From Sulfobacillus harzensis (GTDB lineage: Bacteria; Bacillota; Sulfobacillia; Sulfobacillales; Sulfobacillaceae), in assembly GCF_012933365.1 (NCBI RefSeq), contig NZ_JABBVZ010000009.1, positions 1-64,000 on the forward strand: a stretch of 64,000 bases of DNA, written 5' to 3'. Position numbers and translations under genes: made by a program. Position 1 is the first letter of the stretch. Every line of letters starts with the position of its first letter. The notes under the pieces were generated by a model. The model had not been told where the DNA came from. It saw only the letters and a list, made by a program, of their open reading frames with translations, and did no database searches. Positions 35,939 through 45,332 of the stretch are shown here, one piece after another.

Positions 35939-37057
35939 TCACGACTGACCCCCCACCGCAGGGCGGCGCACGTACACCCGGTGAATGCCGCGATGCCAGA
36001 CACTGACGGCGGCCGGGTTTCCGGGGTTCACGTAGAGTTCCCCGGTGGCCGTATACCCTGCGGGAGGCGCCTCGAGCACGGCGCGATAACGGCGTGGCCA
36101 CGTCCGGACCATGATGGCGAACACGAGGCCCGCGCCCAAGAGGTAGCCGCCGATCGCCGGAAGGCGGATGCGAAAGAACGCGAGGGCCCCGAGGAGACTG
36201 GCCAGGCTGGTCAGCCCGATGACCCGCCGGCCCACGCGCACCGATCGAGAGGGCGGCAAGGCCCCGGGCTCCCGGAGGACCCGCGCTGAAAGCTGCCGAG
36301 CCGAGGCGCGCCACGTCCGCCGCATCATCACCCCGGTGACGAGTAAAATGGGGGGCGTAAACAATTGCATCAAGGTGGTGAAGCCCAGGCCCCAGTGGGG
36401 GTTGACATAGTGGATGAGGTACAAGGGATTGGCCCGGGTCGTTTCCCCGATGAATCCGCGGAGAATGGCGTAATAGAACATGGCGGACCAGAACTGATAA
36501 CCCGGCGGCGGCGTCCGCCGATGCTCCATCCAGAAGTAGCGCGCCAGTAAGAACACGCCAATAAACGATCCCCACAACTGCTCCGGCCAGCGGCCAAACC
36601 CGAGTTGCGTCATGTGTCCGAGGACTTGGTGATCAAAAATGTTGCCAATCCGGACCATAAAAATACCCAACGCGATGCCGGGGACCGTCCAATCCATGAT
36701 GTGATTGAACAACAGTGGCCGCCGTCTCAACTGCACCCAAAACGCCAGAAGACCAAAGAGCAGGGCCCCGTCGATGGCCAGACCGCCCTGCCAGATTTTC
36801 ACCGTTTGCAGCGGATCCGTCCAGATCCATTGCGGATCATTGGCGAGCACGAACACGAAGCGCGCGCCGATGACCCCCCAAAGCACGGTCCAGGGGACCA
36901 CATTGGATATTCGGTCTGGATCCTCCCCCCACTGCCGAGCACGTTCTAAGAGGTAGTATCCGCCCCCTAATATAGCCATGACCATGAAGATGCCGTACCA
37001 ATGGACCCCCACGGGGCCGATTTTAAACGCGTAGGGATTTAACCAAGGAATATACAC
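35939..37057 (-). CDS. lgt: prolipoprotein diacylglyceryl transferase-like protein
   Basis: 372 residues, AAAGGAGGACG before ATG 37057. Seven-helix Lgt fold: VHWYGIFMVMAILGG, WGVIGARFVFVL, KIWQGGLAIDGALLFGL, FMVRIGNIFDHQVLG and PEQLWGSFIGV, matching the HGGL and RxGN regions of Lgt. The usual HGG is QGGLAIDG, so the catalytic His is missing. Extra C-terminal helices. An Lgt paralogue inside a metal/sulfur cluster may modify lipoproteins of the cluster. Confidence 0.8.
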   Translation of the reverse strand: MYIPWLNPYAFKIGPVGVHWYGIFMVMAILGGGYYLLERARQWGEDPDRISNVVPWTVLWGVIGARFVFVLANDPQWIWTDPLQTVKIWQGGLAIDGALLFGLLAFWVQLRRRPLLFNHIMDWTVPGIALGIFMVRIGNIFDHQVLGHMTQLGFGRWPEQLWGSFIGVFLLARYFWMEHRRTPPPGYQFWSAMFYYAILRGFIGETTRANPLYLIHYVNPHWGLGFTTLMQLFTPPILLVTGVMMRRTWRASARQLSARVLREPGALPPSRSVRVGRRVIGLTSLASLLGALAFFRIRLPAIGGYLLGAGLVFAIMVRTWPRRYRAVLEAPPAGYTATGELYVNPGNPAAVSVWHRGIHRVYVRRPAVGGQS

Positions 37058-37392
37058 GCGCGTCCTCCTTTAACTGTGCTGGCGTCGACGGACTCCCCTG
37101 AGCCCCGCCCGTCCGGGGTCCGGCGGCCTCCCATCCGGTGCGATCGCGCGTCCGAATGCCTACCCGGGCCACATCTCGGTGAGCCCTCAAACCGTGGACC
37201 GCGTCCCACGCGCCGCCATGTCTCGGCGCCATGGGGGGGGCTACCATGCCGCGGAAGACGGTCGCCACGTGCGCCACTCCGCGATTCCTCGCGGAGATGG
37301 GGCGGTTCGGCACGTTCGAGCCAAGGCTTGTCCGCTTCACACCGTCTCCCACCCTGTGTCGCGGCCTTCCGGGCATAGGCGTTGAGGCATCC
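37058..37392. other. intergenic, no supported gene
   Basis: 335 bp. Minus-strand frames are open but Arg/Gly/Pro-rich in the way of shadow frames, without motifs. Contains a C8 run near 37230. Likely leader of lgt. Confidence 0.4.
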
Positions 37393-37629
37393 TCATCCCC
37401 GGAGACTCTCCTCGCGTTCACGCAGCAACGCCCGCAGATGCTCATATTCGCGCACCGAAATCTCGCCCCGGCGGAGCCGAATCGACAAAATCGCCTGCGG
37501 ATCATCGTGGCGGATGGCCCCCCGCCACTGTGTCCACCACCCCCAGATCCCCGCGATCAACCCCAGGCTGAGGGCGAACCACACGAGGGCACTCCCCCAC
37601 ATGGCCCACGCCATCGATGATCCCATCAT
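37393..37629 (-). CDS. SHOCT-domain membrane protein (copy B)
   Basis: 78 residues. ATG 37629 preceded by GAGGAGGGCGG and overlapping the stop of the upstream methyltransferase frame (ATGA). One transmembrane helix (ALVWFALSLGLIAGIWGWW) and SHOCT domain (DPQAILSIRLRRGEISVREYEHLRALL, shown here only as key motif). Same plan as copies A, C and D. Confidence 0.8.
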   Translation of the reverse strand: MMGSSMAWAMWGSALVWFALSLGLIAGIWGWWTQWRGAIRHDDPQAILSIRLRRGEISVREYEHLRALLREREESLRG

Positions 37630-38490
37630 GGTCCCGCCCTCCTCCGGGATCCTGCCGTCCTGGAGCCGACCGGCCAACCGCCCCACCGGATTCCGCCAGG
37701 ACGCCGTCCTACGCCGAACGGGGGGGTCCAGGCGACCACCGCCACGCGATTTCGCGGCGCGATCACGCCATCCCGGGGGGCCACGATCCGCTCCCGGAGC
37801 AGTATCGCCAATTGGGCCCGCTGCGCCTCCGTCGACAGATCCAAGAGGGTCGCCATCCCATCGAGCACGGTTTGCGGATCGCGCCAGACGTCACTCCGCG
37901 GGGGTTCTTCCACGATGCGCACATCCGCCACAATCCCCTGCTCCCACAGGAGCGAATAGAGATCACGAAACACGGGGCGCCGGCGCGGGTCGATCGGGGT
38001 GGAACCGGGCCCACAGATCCTGCAGTGCCGCCCATCGGTGCTCGACCGGGATCGCCACCACACAGCGCCGCGTGGCCACCGCCTCCATGGCCCGGATAAA
38101 CGCGCGGGGGGCCGCGGAAAAGTGAATCACCCAGGCCGCCAAGGCCACCTCCACCGGAGCCACCGCCGCCGTGGGCCAGATTTCCGGCACCGTGTGGATC
38201 CGCGACGCCGCTGGGGACGCCCCTACCGCCTGGGCTAATTGCTCCCGCATGATCGCGGACGGCTCCACCGCCCAGACGTCGCAATCCGCTTCGGCTAACG
38301 GTACCGTAAAGCGGCCAATCCCGGCGCCGATGTCGACCACGGTCCGCTGAGGCCCCAGGGACTTCAGGACCTCGTGGGTAATGGCGTGGTCGCGATAATC
38401 GGACGCCGGCTGCCGTCGGAGCGCCTCCGCCATCCGCGCCATCGCGGTTTCGGGAAAGATGACGGGCTGCCAACGGGTCGAGTCACTCAT
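37626..38490 (-). pseudogene. SAM-dependent methyltransferase with a frameshift
   Basis: First frame: class I methyltransferase, motif I VVDIGAGIGRFTVPL, acidic loop VWAVEPS, and VEVALAAWVIHF. Near 37990 the frame changes and continues PVFRDLYSLLWEQGIVADVR to the stop that overlaps the SHOCT start. The good continuation in the second frame shows a recent single-base indel or an assembly error. Substrate unknown. Confidence 0.75.
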
Positions 38491-38612
38491 TCGGATTCCC
38501 TTCCTCTCGTGCCGGTTTTCTTTTCACCCCACGTTCGCGGCGGGGGCGGGAGCCCGACCCTCGCCGGTGGTCACGGATTCCCGCGAACCGTCCCTCCGGG
38601 GTGTGAGGGCGC

Positions 38613-39370
38613 CTAATCCGCGGTCTGGCCCAAGTTCCCGGCCCGAATGGTGGCGGCCTCGGCCGGCGGGGGTTTTAACAATTTCAAGACCTGATCTACA
38701 AACGCCTCGGGATCGGGCAGCTGGACGAAGCGATTCCAGTGCCGCTCAAACCCAATGGTGGACACCGGTTTGGGACTCAAAAACAACCCGCCGCAGGCCG
38801 ACGCGCCATAATGGGCGGGATACAGTTCCGTCGTATCCGGCAGGGTGAGAATTTTGCCGTGGATCGAGTGATATTGATCCACGGCCGCGTCCCGGATTCG
38901 CGCTGGCGTCGCCTCCACCAGATCGGGGCGCCCCACGTCGCCCACAAATAACGATCGCCACTCAAGATCAACCACGGCTCGGGTGACCGCGTCCGGTCGG
39001 TCACCACCAAGGACAGGCTATCCGGGGTATGCCCAGGCGTCTCCCAGACCTGCACGTGGACCTGGCCGAGGTCGATCGCATCGTCCTGATGCAACGGGTT
39101 CACGGCATAGGCGACGGGCGCTCGATGACTGAGCGACACCCGGATCCCGAGTTTGTCGGCGAGCTCGCGCGCCGCCGACGGATGGTCGGCATGGACATGG
39201 GTTTCCACGACCGCGGTGATCGCGAGACCCCAGTCCGCCGCCTCCAAAATGTAGCTATCGGCTCCGAGTTGGCCTAAGGGATCCACGACCAGGCCCTGCC
39301 CCACCACGTCATCCCCGACGAGAAAGGAGGCGCAACCCCGCGTATGATCCCACAGCGGCACAAAGATCAT
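38613..39370 (-). pseudogene. metallo-beta-lactamase-fold persulfide dioxygenase-like gene, one-base deletion
   Basis: First frame from ATG 39370: GCASFLVGDD, THVHADHPSAA, ETPGHTPDSLSL, PEPWLILSGD; then the second frame: SLFVGDVGRPDLVEA, ELYPAHYGASACGG, STIGFERHWNRF. The join needs one extra T in GATCG near 38953 (SGDSLFVGDVGRP). Here both conserved Cys are real Cys (GCAS, SACGG), unlike the UGA gene at 26886. Could be sequencing error; otherwise inactive. Confidence 0.8.
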
Positions 39371-39456
39371 GGCCGTTCCCCTCCCCGTCGTGTCATCCTA
39401 CACCGCCGCATCCGGTCGATGATGACCTCGGCGGCCCCTGCTTTCGGATCAGACAT
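39367..39456 (-). CDS. 29-residue leader peptide
   Basis: ATG 39456 with AAGGAGGAG about 9 bases upstream; stop TGA overlaps the ATG of the MBL gene. Sequence starts MSDPKAGAAEVIIDRMRRC. Probably translated and couples to the next gene; function unknown. Confidence 0.45.
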   Translation of the reverse strand: MSDPKAGAAEVIIDRMRRCRMTRRGGERP

Positions 39457-39565
39457 CCCTAAAATCTCCTCCTTTGTTCCGAGGATCGCGCCCTGTGGCG
39501 CGCGTCCCGCCGCCTGCTCAGATCCGCCCCTGCGCAGGTCTTCGGGCCTGTGGTTCCGGCTGGGG

Positions 39566-40201
39566 TTAGGCTCCCCGGACCGCACGCCCGCGAATCACGG
39601 GGAGAATCCCCCCGCTCCGGGCACTGTCGCACGCGGTCAACCGCAACGGGGAGTGGGTGACGGCCGTGTGGACGTCTCGGGTCAACCGACAGCCTCCCCC
39701 CACGCGCCGCCACACCGGCTCGATGCCGTGCTGGACCCACCGGACCCCCGGCTGGGGACTCACCACGTGTTCCAAAAACAGATACTGGCCACCCGGCGTC
39801 AGCACCCGGGCCACTTCCCGCAAGACGCGCGCCACATCCACCACACTGCAGAGGACCAAGGTGCTAATCACGGTGTCAAAGGATTCCGGATCAAACGGCA
39901 TGGCTTCGGCGGGCCAGGCCACCACCGGCAGGTCGGGATACCGGCGCGCCAAGGTGCGCCGCATGGTCGCATCGGGCTCCAGCAAGATCAACGCGGCCAC
40001 CCCCTCGCCGAGGGCAGGAACATCCAATCCCGTCCCCGCCCCCAGGATGAGGGTCCGGCCCACCGCCTGGGCATTTTGCTGCCGTCGGGCCTGTCCCACC
40101 GCGCGCTCTAAGAACCGCTCCGTGTAAGGATACCACCGGCTAAACCGGGGATGGTCGACCCAACGGGCGGCGCCCGGTCCGCGTCGGTCCGCGCCGCCCA
40201 T
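39566..40201 (-). CDS. UbiE-type SAM-dependent methyltransferase
   Basis: 211 residues from ATG 40201, which is 2 bases from the stop of the sulfocyanin gene. Motif I TLILGAGTGLDVPAL, acidic residue LILLEPDATM, motif II SFDTVISTLVLCSV, LREVARVLTPGGQYLFLEH. Typical of methyltransferases of small molecules; substrate unknown. The C-terminal region has two Cys (GCRLT, ACDS). Confidence 0.82.
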   Translation of the reverse strand: MGGADRRGPGAARWVDHPRFSRWYPYTERFLERAVGQARRQQNAQAVGRTLILGAGTGLDVPALGEGVAALILLEPDATMRRTLARRYPDLPVVAWPAEAMPFDPESFDTVISTLVLCSVVDVARVLREVARVLTPGGQYLFLEHVVSPQPGVRWVQHGIEPVWRRVGGGCRLTRDVHTAVTHSPLRLTACDSARSGGILPVIRGRAVRGA

Positions 40202-40203
40202 AA

Positions 40204-40959
40204 TCAGGACACCACAAACTGGCCGACCATGCCGTGCGCCGCGTGACCGGGCACTGGGCAAATGTAGTGGTAAGTCCCAGCCGTCGCCGCCGTAAACTGC
40301 GTGCTCCGGTGGTACTGGCCTTGGCTCGTCTCCGGCAAAATGGGCATGACAAAGGATCCGGAGAAGGCCGCCGTTCCCTGCATCATGGCCATCTCTTGAA
40401 AGGGCGGGGTCGCTTTGGTGACCTCGAATCCATGCATGTAGCCCTGGTCGGCATTGACGAGGTCCACGGTGACGTGGGCCCCCTGCGGCACCACCACGGT
40501 CGGGTTGATGAGCCCGTCAATCTCCCACTGCATGCCCGGGAGGTGCAGGGCCGCCGGGGCCGCCAAGGGCACGAGGAGGTCCTGCGTGTTATGGTACGTG
40601 ATGGTGTTGGTCGCCCGGTCGATGGTGACGCCCCGCTCGCTCTGCTGCACGAGCGCCGCCACGTGGCCCGGTGTCCACACCGACCCCGACGCCGCCGCCA
40701 TCATCCCGGATCCGCCGGATCCGACGTAGCCCATCACGGCGTGTGTGTTGCCCATGTATTGATTCATCGCCGCCGCCATCCCGCCGGTCGACCCGCCGCC
40801 CATCATGGCGCTCATACTGGCCCCGCTTCCTCCAGGCGACACCGCCCCTGACGTCGCCGGGCGCACCGACGTGCCATGCGCTGCCGCCCAAGCCACCCCG
40901 CCGACGGTACCCGCCGCCATGAGACCGAGCCCCACGGCCAATCCACTCCATCGCTTCAT
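40204..40959 (-). CDS. sulfocyanin-like blue copper protein with Met-rich N-terminal region
   Basis: 251 residues from ATG 40959 (GGGAGCG upstream). Signal anchor (6-26), then a Gly/Met-rich stretch (MSAMMGGGSTGGMAAAMNQY) not seen in the copy at 20364, then a cupredoxin domain: MQWEIDGLINPTVVVPQGA, YMHGFEV (His), TYHYICPVPGHAAHGMVG (Cys, His, Met). Outside electron carrier; the Met-rich part may collect Cu(I). First large gene after the TGTCAC promoter. Confidence 0.9.
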   Translation of the reverse strand: MKRWSGLAVGLGLMAAGTVGGVAWAAAHGTSVRPATSGAVSPGGSGASMSAMMGGGSTGGMAAAMNQYMGNTHAVMGYVGSGGSGMMAAASGSVWTPGHVAALVQQSERGVTIDRATNTITYHNTQDLLVPLAAPAALHLPGMQWEIDGLINPTVVVPQGAHVTVDLVNADQGYMHGFEVTKATPPFQEMAMMQGTAAFSGSFVMPILPETSQGQYHRSTQFTAATAGTYHYICPVPGHAAHGMVGQFVVS

Positions 40960-41121
40960 ATCTGTCCGCTCCCTTATCATGTCTTGTCTCCGGTCTCCTC
41001 CATCGCGACTGCGCCCCCACCGGGGGACCAGCCGCTGTGCGGGGCCCTCCTGGCCACCCCGACGGGGGCGCACCCCAGGCCTAGCGTCCCATCCGGCTGC
41101 TCATGGCGCCGACAGTCCCCA

Positions 41122-41217
41122 TCACGGCACCCACCCCCGGTCTGGCGCGACTCCACCGCCGACGCCTGCGATCAACAGGCCCAACCCCATCACGAGGCCT
41201 CGGTATCGCTGTCGCAA
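41122..41217 (-). CDS. 31-residue membrane peptide
   Basis: TTG 41217 after GGAGGCGGG. The peptide has one hydrophobic helix (LVMGLGLLIAGVGGGVA). In a shifted frame it would go on VGAVMGTVGAMSSRMGR, so a frameshift in the G-rich run is possible. Resembles the 44-residue peptide at 10806 in plan. Confidence 0.35.
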   Translation of the reverse strand: MRQRYRGLVMGLGLLIAGVGGGVAPDRGWVP

Positions 41218-41253
41218 CGTTCCCGCCTCCTTCGATCGCTGGTCTCCCGCAGT

Positions 41254-41493
41254 CTAATCGCGCAAGTGCGCCCGAAGCTCCTCATATACATCCGGCGTAA
41301 TCTCGCCCCGAGCCAAGCGCAACTGCAATTGGGCCAGCGGATCGTTCGATCGCCAGGGCTCCGACGAGCGCGGGGGTAGCAACGCACGAATCGCCCAGAC
41401 AATGAGCACAATGACGCCGGCCAAAATGAGTAAGCCGAAGAGCCCCATGATCCACATCCCCGCGAAACCGCCCGCCCCCAGCAATCCCATCAT
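41254..41493 (-). CDS. SHOCT-domain membrane protein (copy C)
   Basis: 79 residues; GAGAGGAGGGC before ATG 41493. One transmembrane helix (GLFGLLILAGVIVLIVWAI) and SHOCT (DPLAQLQLRLARGEITPDVY). First gene after the 11-bp repeat promoter at 41551. Confidence 0.82.
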   Translation of the reverse strand: MMGLLGAGGFAGMWIMGLFGLLILAGVIVLIVWAIRALLPPRSSEPWRSNDPLAQLQLRLARGEITPDVYEELRAHLRD

Positions 41494-41550
41494 GCTGATG
41501 CCCTCCTCTCGATGAATCCTCCTCAGGATACCCGCGTCGTGTGACGACGG

Positions 41551-41578
41551 TGTCACCGTCCTGTCACAATTTCGTCAC
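41551..41578. promoter_or_regulatory. TGTCAC direct repeats with 11-bp period
   Basis: TGTCAC at 41551 and 41562 and CGTCAC at 41573, 58 bp before the SHOCT/sulfocyanin operon. Same spacing and core as at 23019-23046, so the same OmpR-type regulator probably controls both. Confidence 0.7.
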
Positions 41579-41582
41579 AATC

Positions 41583-42338
41583 ATTCCGCGTGACATATTT
41601 TTTGGCCACCGCCCGGCATCCCGGGCCTTTTTCCCGCGTTGGTCATGCGTTTACGAGTCGATGCCCTACCTCCATAAGACCGCCAATCCGCAGCCATCGC
41701 CACCAACGCCCACAACTGGGACGCGCCAGCGCGCGGCACCCACCGCGGCGGTATATTCGATCGAAACAGCGGATAAGCTAATGCCAGGGGAACGGATGCA
41801 GTGGCACTCGGGTGATGCGTGGTTCCTGCTCTGAGAAGGGAACGCGCCTCATGTGGGGGCGTCACGGCGGGCGTTGCCTGTGCCATCGTCTAGTGGGGCA
41901 AGATTTCGGGGTGTTCGGCGGGGTAGGCTTGCGCGGAGACGCGGTCGTCGGATCCCGGCGGTTGACCGCCCGGGGCACCGTGCAGATTCAAGATGTTTGG
42001 CTAATTTTATTTGTCATGACTGACGCTAAGGATTTCAAAGAGTTTTGGCATATATCAGGCGAATCTTTAGTGGCAGTACGGCAGGACCCAAGGGGTACTC
42101 TCGTTCGGCCGTTCGCCCAACGAGAATCGCGGTCTTTGCGGTTCCCTGAGTTCAGGGAACGGTCTCCTGCCACCCGTCAGTTATGCCATGTCAGTTGAGT
42201 CGACACGGAGGACTAACCCTCTTGGCAATGATGGTCACCGCTGCCAAAGATTGTTCGCGCCAACATCCAAGACTCCGGAGGTTCTATCGGTGCCCACTGT
42301 AATTAAACCTGACATGACATTAAGGCCGTGGACAGACC
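41583..42338. other. 750 bp without an intact gene; holds a fragment of the large membrane protein family
   Basis: Around 41896-41930 (+ strand) a frame reads GQDFGVFGGVG, the C-terminal signature of the proteins at 21812 and 43309, so this is the end of a third, decayed copy. The stretch 41990-42300 is AT-rich with a short hairpin (GTTCCCTGAGTTCAGGGAAC, 42140-42159). No other gene seen. Confidence 0.5.
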
Positions 42339-43217
42339 CTAAGGCAACCGCGTTCTCGCTATCCAGACCATCATCGCGGCGGCCGCCATCCCCCACACGA
42401 TCAACGCCCGGGTAAAGCCGAGCGACAGCGTACGACTAAACCCCAGGCTGCCCGGCCCAAAGCCCACGAATAGGCACAACACATGGAGTCCCTCGCGAGG
42501 TCCCGCGGGGCCGCCAGATCCGTCACAATGCCCGTCAGCAACGGCTGCGTCACACGTCATACCCTATCCAGAACGGGATCACCGCGATTTTGGGGAGGAG
42601 TTCTGGTGCGGGGACAGCCAACCTGATGACAGAGGTCACCGCCAGTCTAGAGGGAATGATCCGCCAGCGTCCCCATTGGTCGGAGAGGCGCCCAATGAGG
42701 GGCCGCGAACACAAACCCCGGGATGCCATAGCCGAACAATGCCAGACCGACGCCCACCTCGCTGAGATGGTATCGGGTGACAAAAACCATCCCACGCCAG
42801 GTATCGATGCCGGAGTGGGATCCCGTTGAAGAGGACAGAGGCATAAGTCCGGGCCCCCCGCGGGTGGCGAACCAGACTGAGCCTGACCCACCCGACGTGG
42901 CTGAGGGGCATCGGGTGACGGCATCCTGCCTGATCGGCGAGGGTGGTCCGGTAATGCCAGAGGACCACACCAACGCCCGTGTCCAATCCCACCACCCGGA
43001 GGAACAGCCCACGCCAAGTCACGACTGGTTCGAGCACCGCGCCCCGGAGGCACTCAACGCCATCCCCCCGACCATTGGCCCCGAACACCCACCCGAGTGC
43101 GCGCCCGCGATCGTAATAAGGAAAGCGATCGCCAACCGTCGCCAACGCGATGGGCGCCACCCCGCCGGTCCACCCGGTCCAAGAAATGAGTGTGGTAGTA
43201 GCCCCATAGGGAATCAA
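42339..43217 (-). pseudogene. decayed MFS transporter
   Basis: Several short minus frames together follow an MFS pattern: ATTTLISWTGWTGGVAPIAL, FPYYDRGRALGWVFGANG, GVVLWHYRTTLAD, and a final helix LGFTRALIVWGMAAAAMMVW. Multiple frameshifts. Likely a full sister of the fragment at 26258. Confidence 0.55.
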
Positions 43218-43308
43218 ATTTTTTTTGCGTACGCCAGTCGCATGTGACCGGGGTGTTGGCCGGGCGTGGTATCCTGGCGTTCAAAAGGCATGAAGGAAGG
43301 TCTGGCGG

Positions 43309-44409
43309 ATGGTCATGCAGGGGACGCCGGCGGTGTCCGTGAATCCGTTGATGCTGTTTTATGTGTGGAATGGGGTGGTCGCGTTGGCGCTGGTGGTCGG
43401 CGGCGGCACCCTCTGGGTGGCCCATCGGACGTCCTATCCGCATCCGCGAGTCGACCGCGAGCCACGGGCGCGCCAAATCCTCCTGGTGGGGCTCGGCGGT
43501 CTCTGGATTGTGGATGGCCTGTTGCAGGCGCAACCGTTGATGGTGACCGCCTTCGTGCGCGGGTTGCTCGTACCGTTGCTCCCGGGTCAACCCCCCCTCG
43601 TGGCGGCCGTGGTCCAGGAGAGCATGCGACTCTGGCGCCTCCATCCGCTGGCCTGGGATCTTGGGGCGGTGTGGCTCCAAATTGGGCTGGGGTGCGCCAT
43701 TCTCCTCGGCGGCGGCACCCGATGGCGGCGGGTGGCGCTCTGGATGTCCACCGGATGGGGCCTCCTCGTCTGGATTGCGGGCGAGGGCGTGGGCAGTCTC
43801 CTGGCGGGCGGCGGGTGGTTTGTGGGGAGTCCCGGCTCCGCCATTTTATATGCCCTCGCAGCCGGGCTTTTGCTTTTGCCTCCTACCGCGTGGGTGCATC
43901 CGCGCAGTGCCGACTGGGGCCGTCAAGGGATGGCTGGCTTGTGGCTCGTCCTTGCGGGGCTTCAGGCATGGCCCCCCTCGGGTTGGTGGTCCCGCCAACT
44001 CAGCACCGTCATCCTCAACCAAGCCCGGATGCCCCAACCGGCGGTGGTCTCGGCCCCCTTGTATGCCGCCGTCCACCTCATCGCCCCATCACCCCGGCTC
44101 TGGAATGCCGCGATGGTCGGTCTGTTCCTCCTCCTCGCGGCCGTGTGGGGATGGCGCCGCCCGACGCGCTTCACGTGGTCGCTCACCGTAGGCGCGACCT
44201 TTGTGACCTGGTGGGTGGGGCAAGACCTGGGTGTCTTCGGCGGCATGGGGACTGACCCCAATAGCGGGGCCATCGTGCTCTTAGGCCTTATGGCCTATGC
44301 CGGATTCGGATTCCCCTCCTCGGGCCTTTCCAACCATGACCGTGGCCTACGTCAGTCATGGCTCGCGGTGGCCGCCGGCGCGGAACTCGGCGCGAGTGAT
44401 CCCCCGTAG
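43309..44409 (+). CDS. large polytopic membrane protein (paralogue of 21812-22960)
   Basis: 366 residues; GGAAGGTCTGGCGG before ATG 43309. About ten helices; shared signatures GGLWIVDGLLQAQPLM, LVPLLPGQPPL and WVGQDLGVFGGMGTDPNSG. No named family recognised. In the other copy this gene is coupled to a UGA-containing peroxiredoxin-like gene; here the downstream DNA is decayed, followed by a truncated response regulator. Confidence 0.75.
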   Translation: MVMQGTPAVSVNPLMLFYVWNGVVALALVVGGGTLWVAHRTSYPHPRVDREPRARQILLVGLGGLWIVDGLLQAQPLMVTAFVRGLLVPLLPGQPPLVAAVVQESMRLWRLHPLAWDLGAVWLQIGLGCAILLGGGTRWRRVALWMSTGWGLLVWIAGEGVGSLLAGGGWFVGSPGSAILYALAAGLLLLPPTAWVHPRSADWGRQGMAGLWLVLAGLQAWPPSGWWSRQLSTVILNQARMPQPAVVSAPLYAAVHLIAPSPRLWNAAMVGLFLLLAAVWGWRRPTRFTWSLTVGATFVTWWVGQDLGVFGGMGTDPNSGAIVLLGLMAYAGFGFPSSGLSNHDRGLRQSWLAVAAGAELGASDPP

Positions 44410-44708
44410 ACTTCAGCAGCCGGCCCGCGGCCACGATCCTCCTGGATGGCACTGACAGGAGCCCGGTCTTGGAGCGGTTATGCAACCCGCATGGGATGGA
44501 ACTCTCGGCGCGCGCGGGCCACCGCGAGCGCCCGGTGCCCACACCTGTGCTTGTGGGCAGCCCTGTGCGTCGCCTCCGCCAGTCGGCGCAGCCCGACCCC
44601 CTCGTGGAACGGGAACCGGGTAAGCGACAGATTCGCATGGGGGCGGGCTAGACACATGCCATACTTTCCTCCGTGGCCACTCAGCGGCCGTACATAAGGA
44701 GACCATTC
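44410..44708 (+). other. open but unassigned stretch
   Basis: A plus frame reads FSSRPAATILLDGTDRSPVL and continues to a stop at 44652; a start at 44358 in this frame is separated by a TGA at 44397. Position and first words resemble the peroxiredoxin-like neighbour of the other copy, but there is no active-site motif. Probably a decayed counterpart. Confidence 0.3.
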
Positions 44709-44800
44709 ATGGACGGGGCGCATGGCGCGGATACGCGGTGGCTCATCATCGACGATGATCCTGGTATCGTCGAGGTCTTACGGGCACTCTGCGGCCGCCA
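44709..44800 (+). pseudogene. 5' fragment of an OmpR-type response regulator
   Basis: AAGGAG precedes ATG 44709; the frame reads MDGAHGADTRWLIIDDDPGI then VEVLRAL and breaks off at a GCGGCCGC. It is a copy of the start of the gene at 23172 and shows what a proper start looks like in this family. Confidence 0.75.
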
Positions 44801-44882
44801 GATAGCCCCTCGTCCAGGCCTAGGCCTGCCGATACCGGGCGTACCAAGCCGGATCCGCCTGGCACACCGGCATCCCGTTGAA

Positions 44883-45332
44883 TTACGAAGCGTGGATTTG
44901 GAGCGGGCCGGCATGAATCACAACCCCGCCCAACGTGTCTTTCACCGGGCGCATGCGCTCGGCGTGTTCCACCAGTGCGGCGACACGGTCCTGTGGGCTC
45001 GGCGAATCAATGGTAATCGTATAGCGAATCTCCAGGAATCCGGGCCGGACCATCGGATTCACGCCCGTAAAGCCATCGGGATCGAGGTCCCCTTCGACGT
45101 GAATCACCACGTGCGATAGCACGACCTCATGCAGGGGGGCAAACGAGGCCAGCAGGACGTTCAAGCACCCGCCCAGTCCCGCGAGCACCAATTCCACGGG
45201 GTTGGCTCCCTGATCGGCCCCACCCCACGTGACCGGTTCATCAATCGTCATCTGATGCTGCCGAATCTGCGCCCGGGATTGTACTCCGTGTTGCACCCAT
45301 TCCACATCCGTCGAGAGCATAGTTTTCGCCAT
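44883..45332 (-). CDS. OsmC-like protein, intact copy
   Basis: 149 residues from ATG 45332 (AAGGAGG upstream). OsmC/YhfA fold: VEWVQHGVQSRAQIRQHQM, VELVLAGLGGCLNVLLASF (first Cys), LEIRYTITIDSPS, then ERMRPVKDTLGGV, where the second Cys of the family (CPV) is Arg; the split copy at 32308 has Cys. The codon differs by one base (CGC for TGC). So the intact copy may lack thiol peroxidase activity. Confidence 0.88.
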   Translation of the reverse strand: MAKTMLSTDVEWVQHGVQSRAQIRQHQMTIDEPVTWGGADQGANPVELVLAGLGGCLNVLLASFAPLHEVVLSHVVIHVEGDLDPDGFTGVNPMVRPGFLEIRYTITIDSPSPQDRVAALVEHAERMRPVKDTLGGVVIHAGPLQIHAS

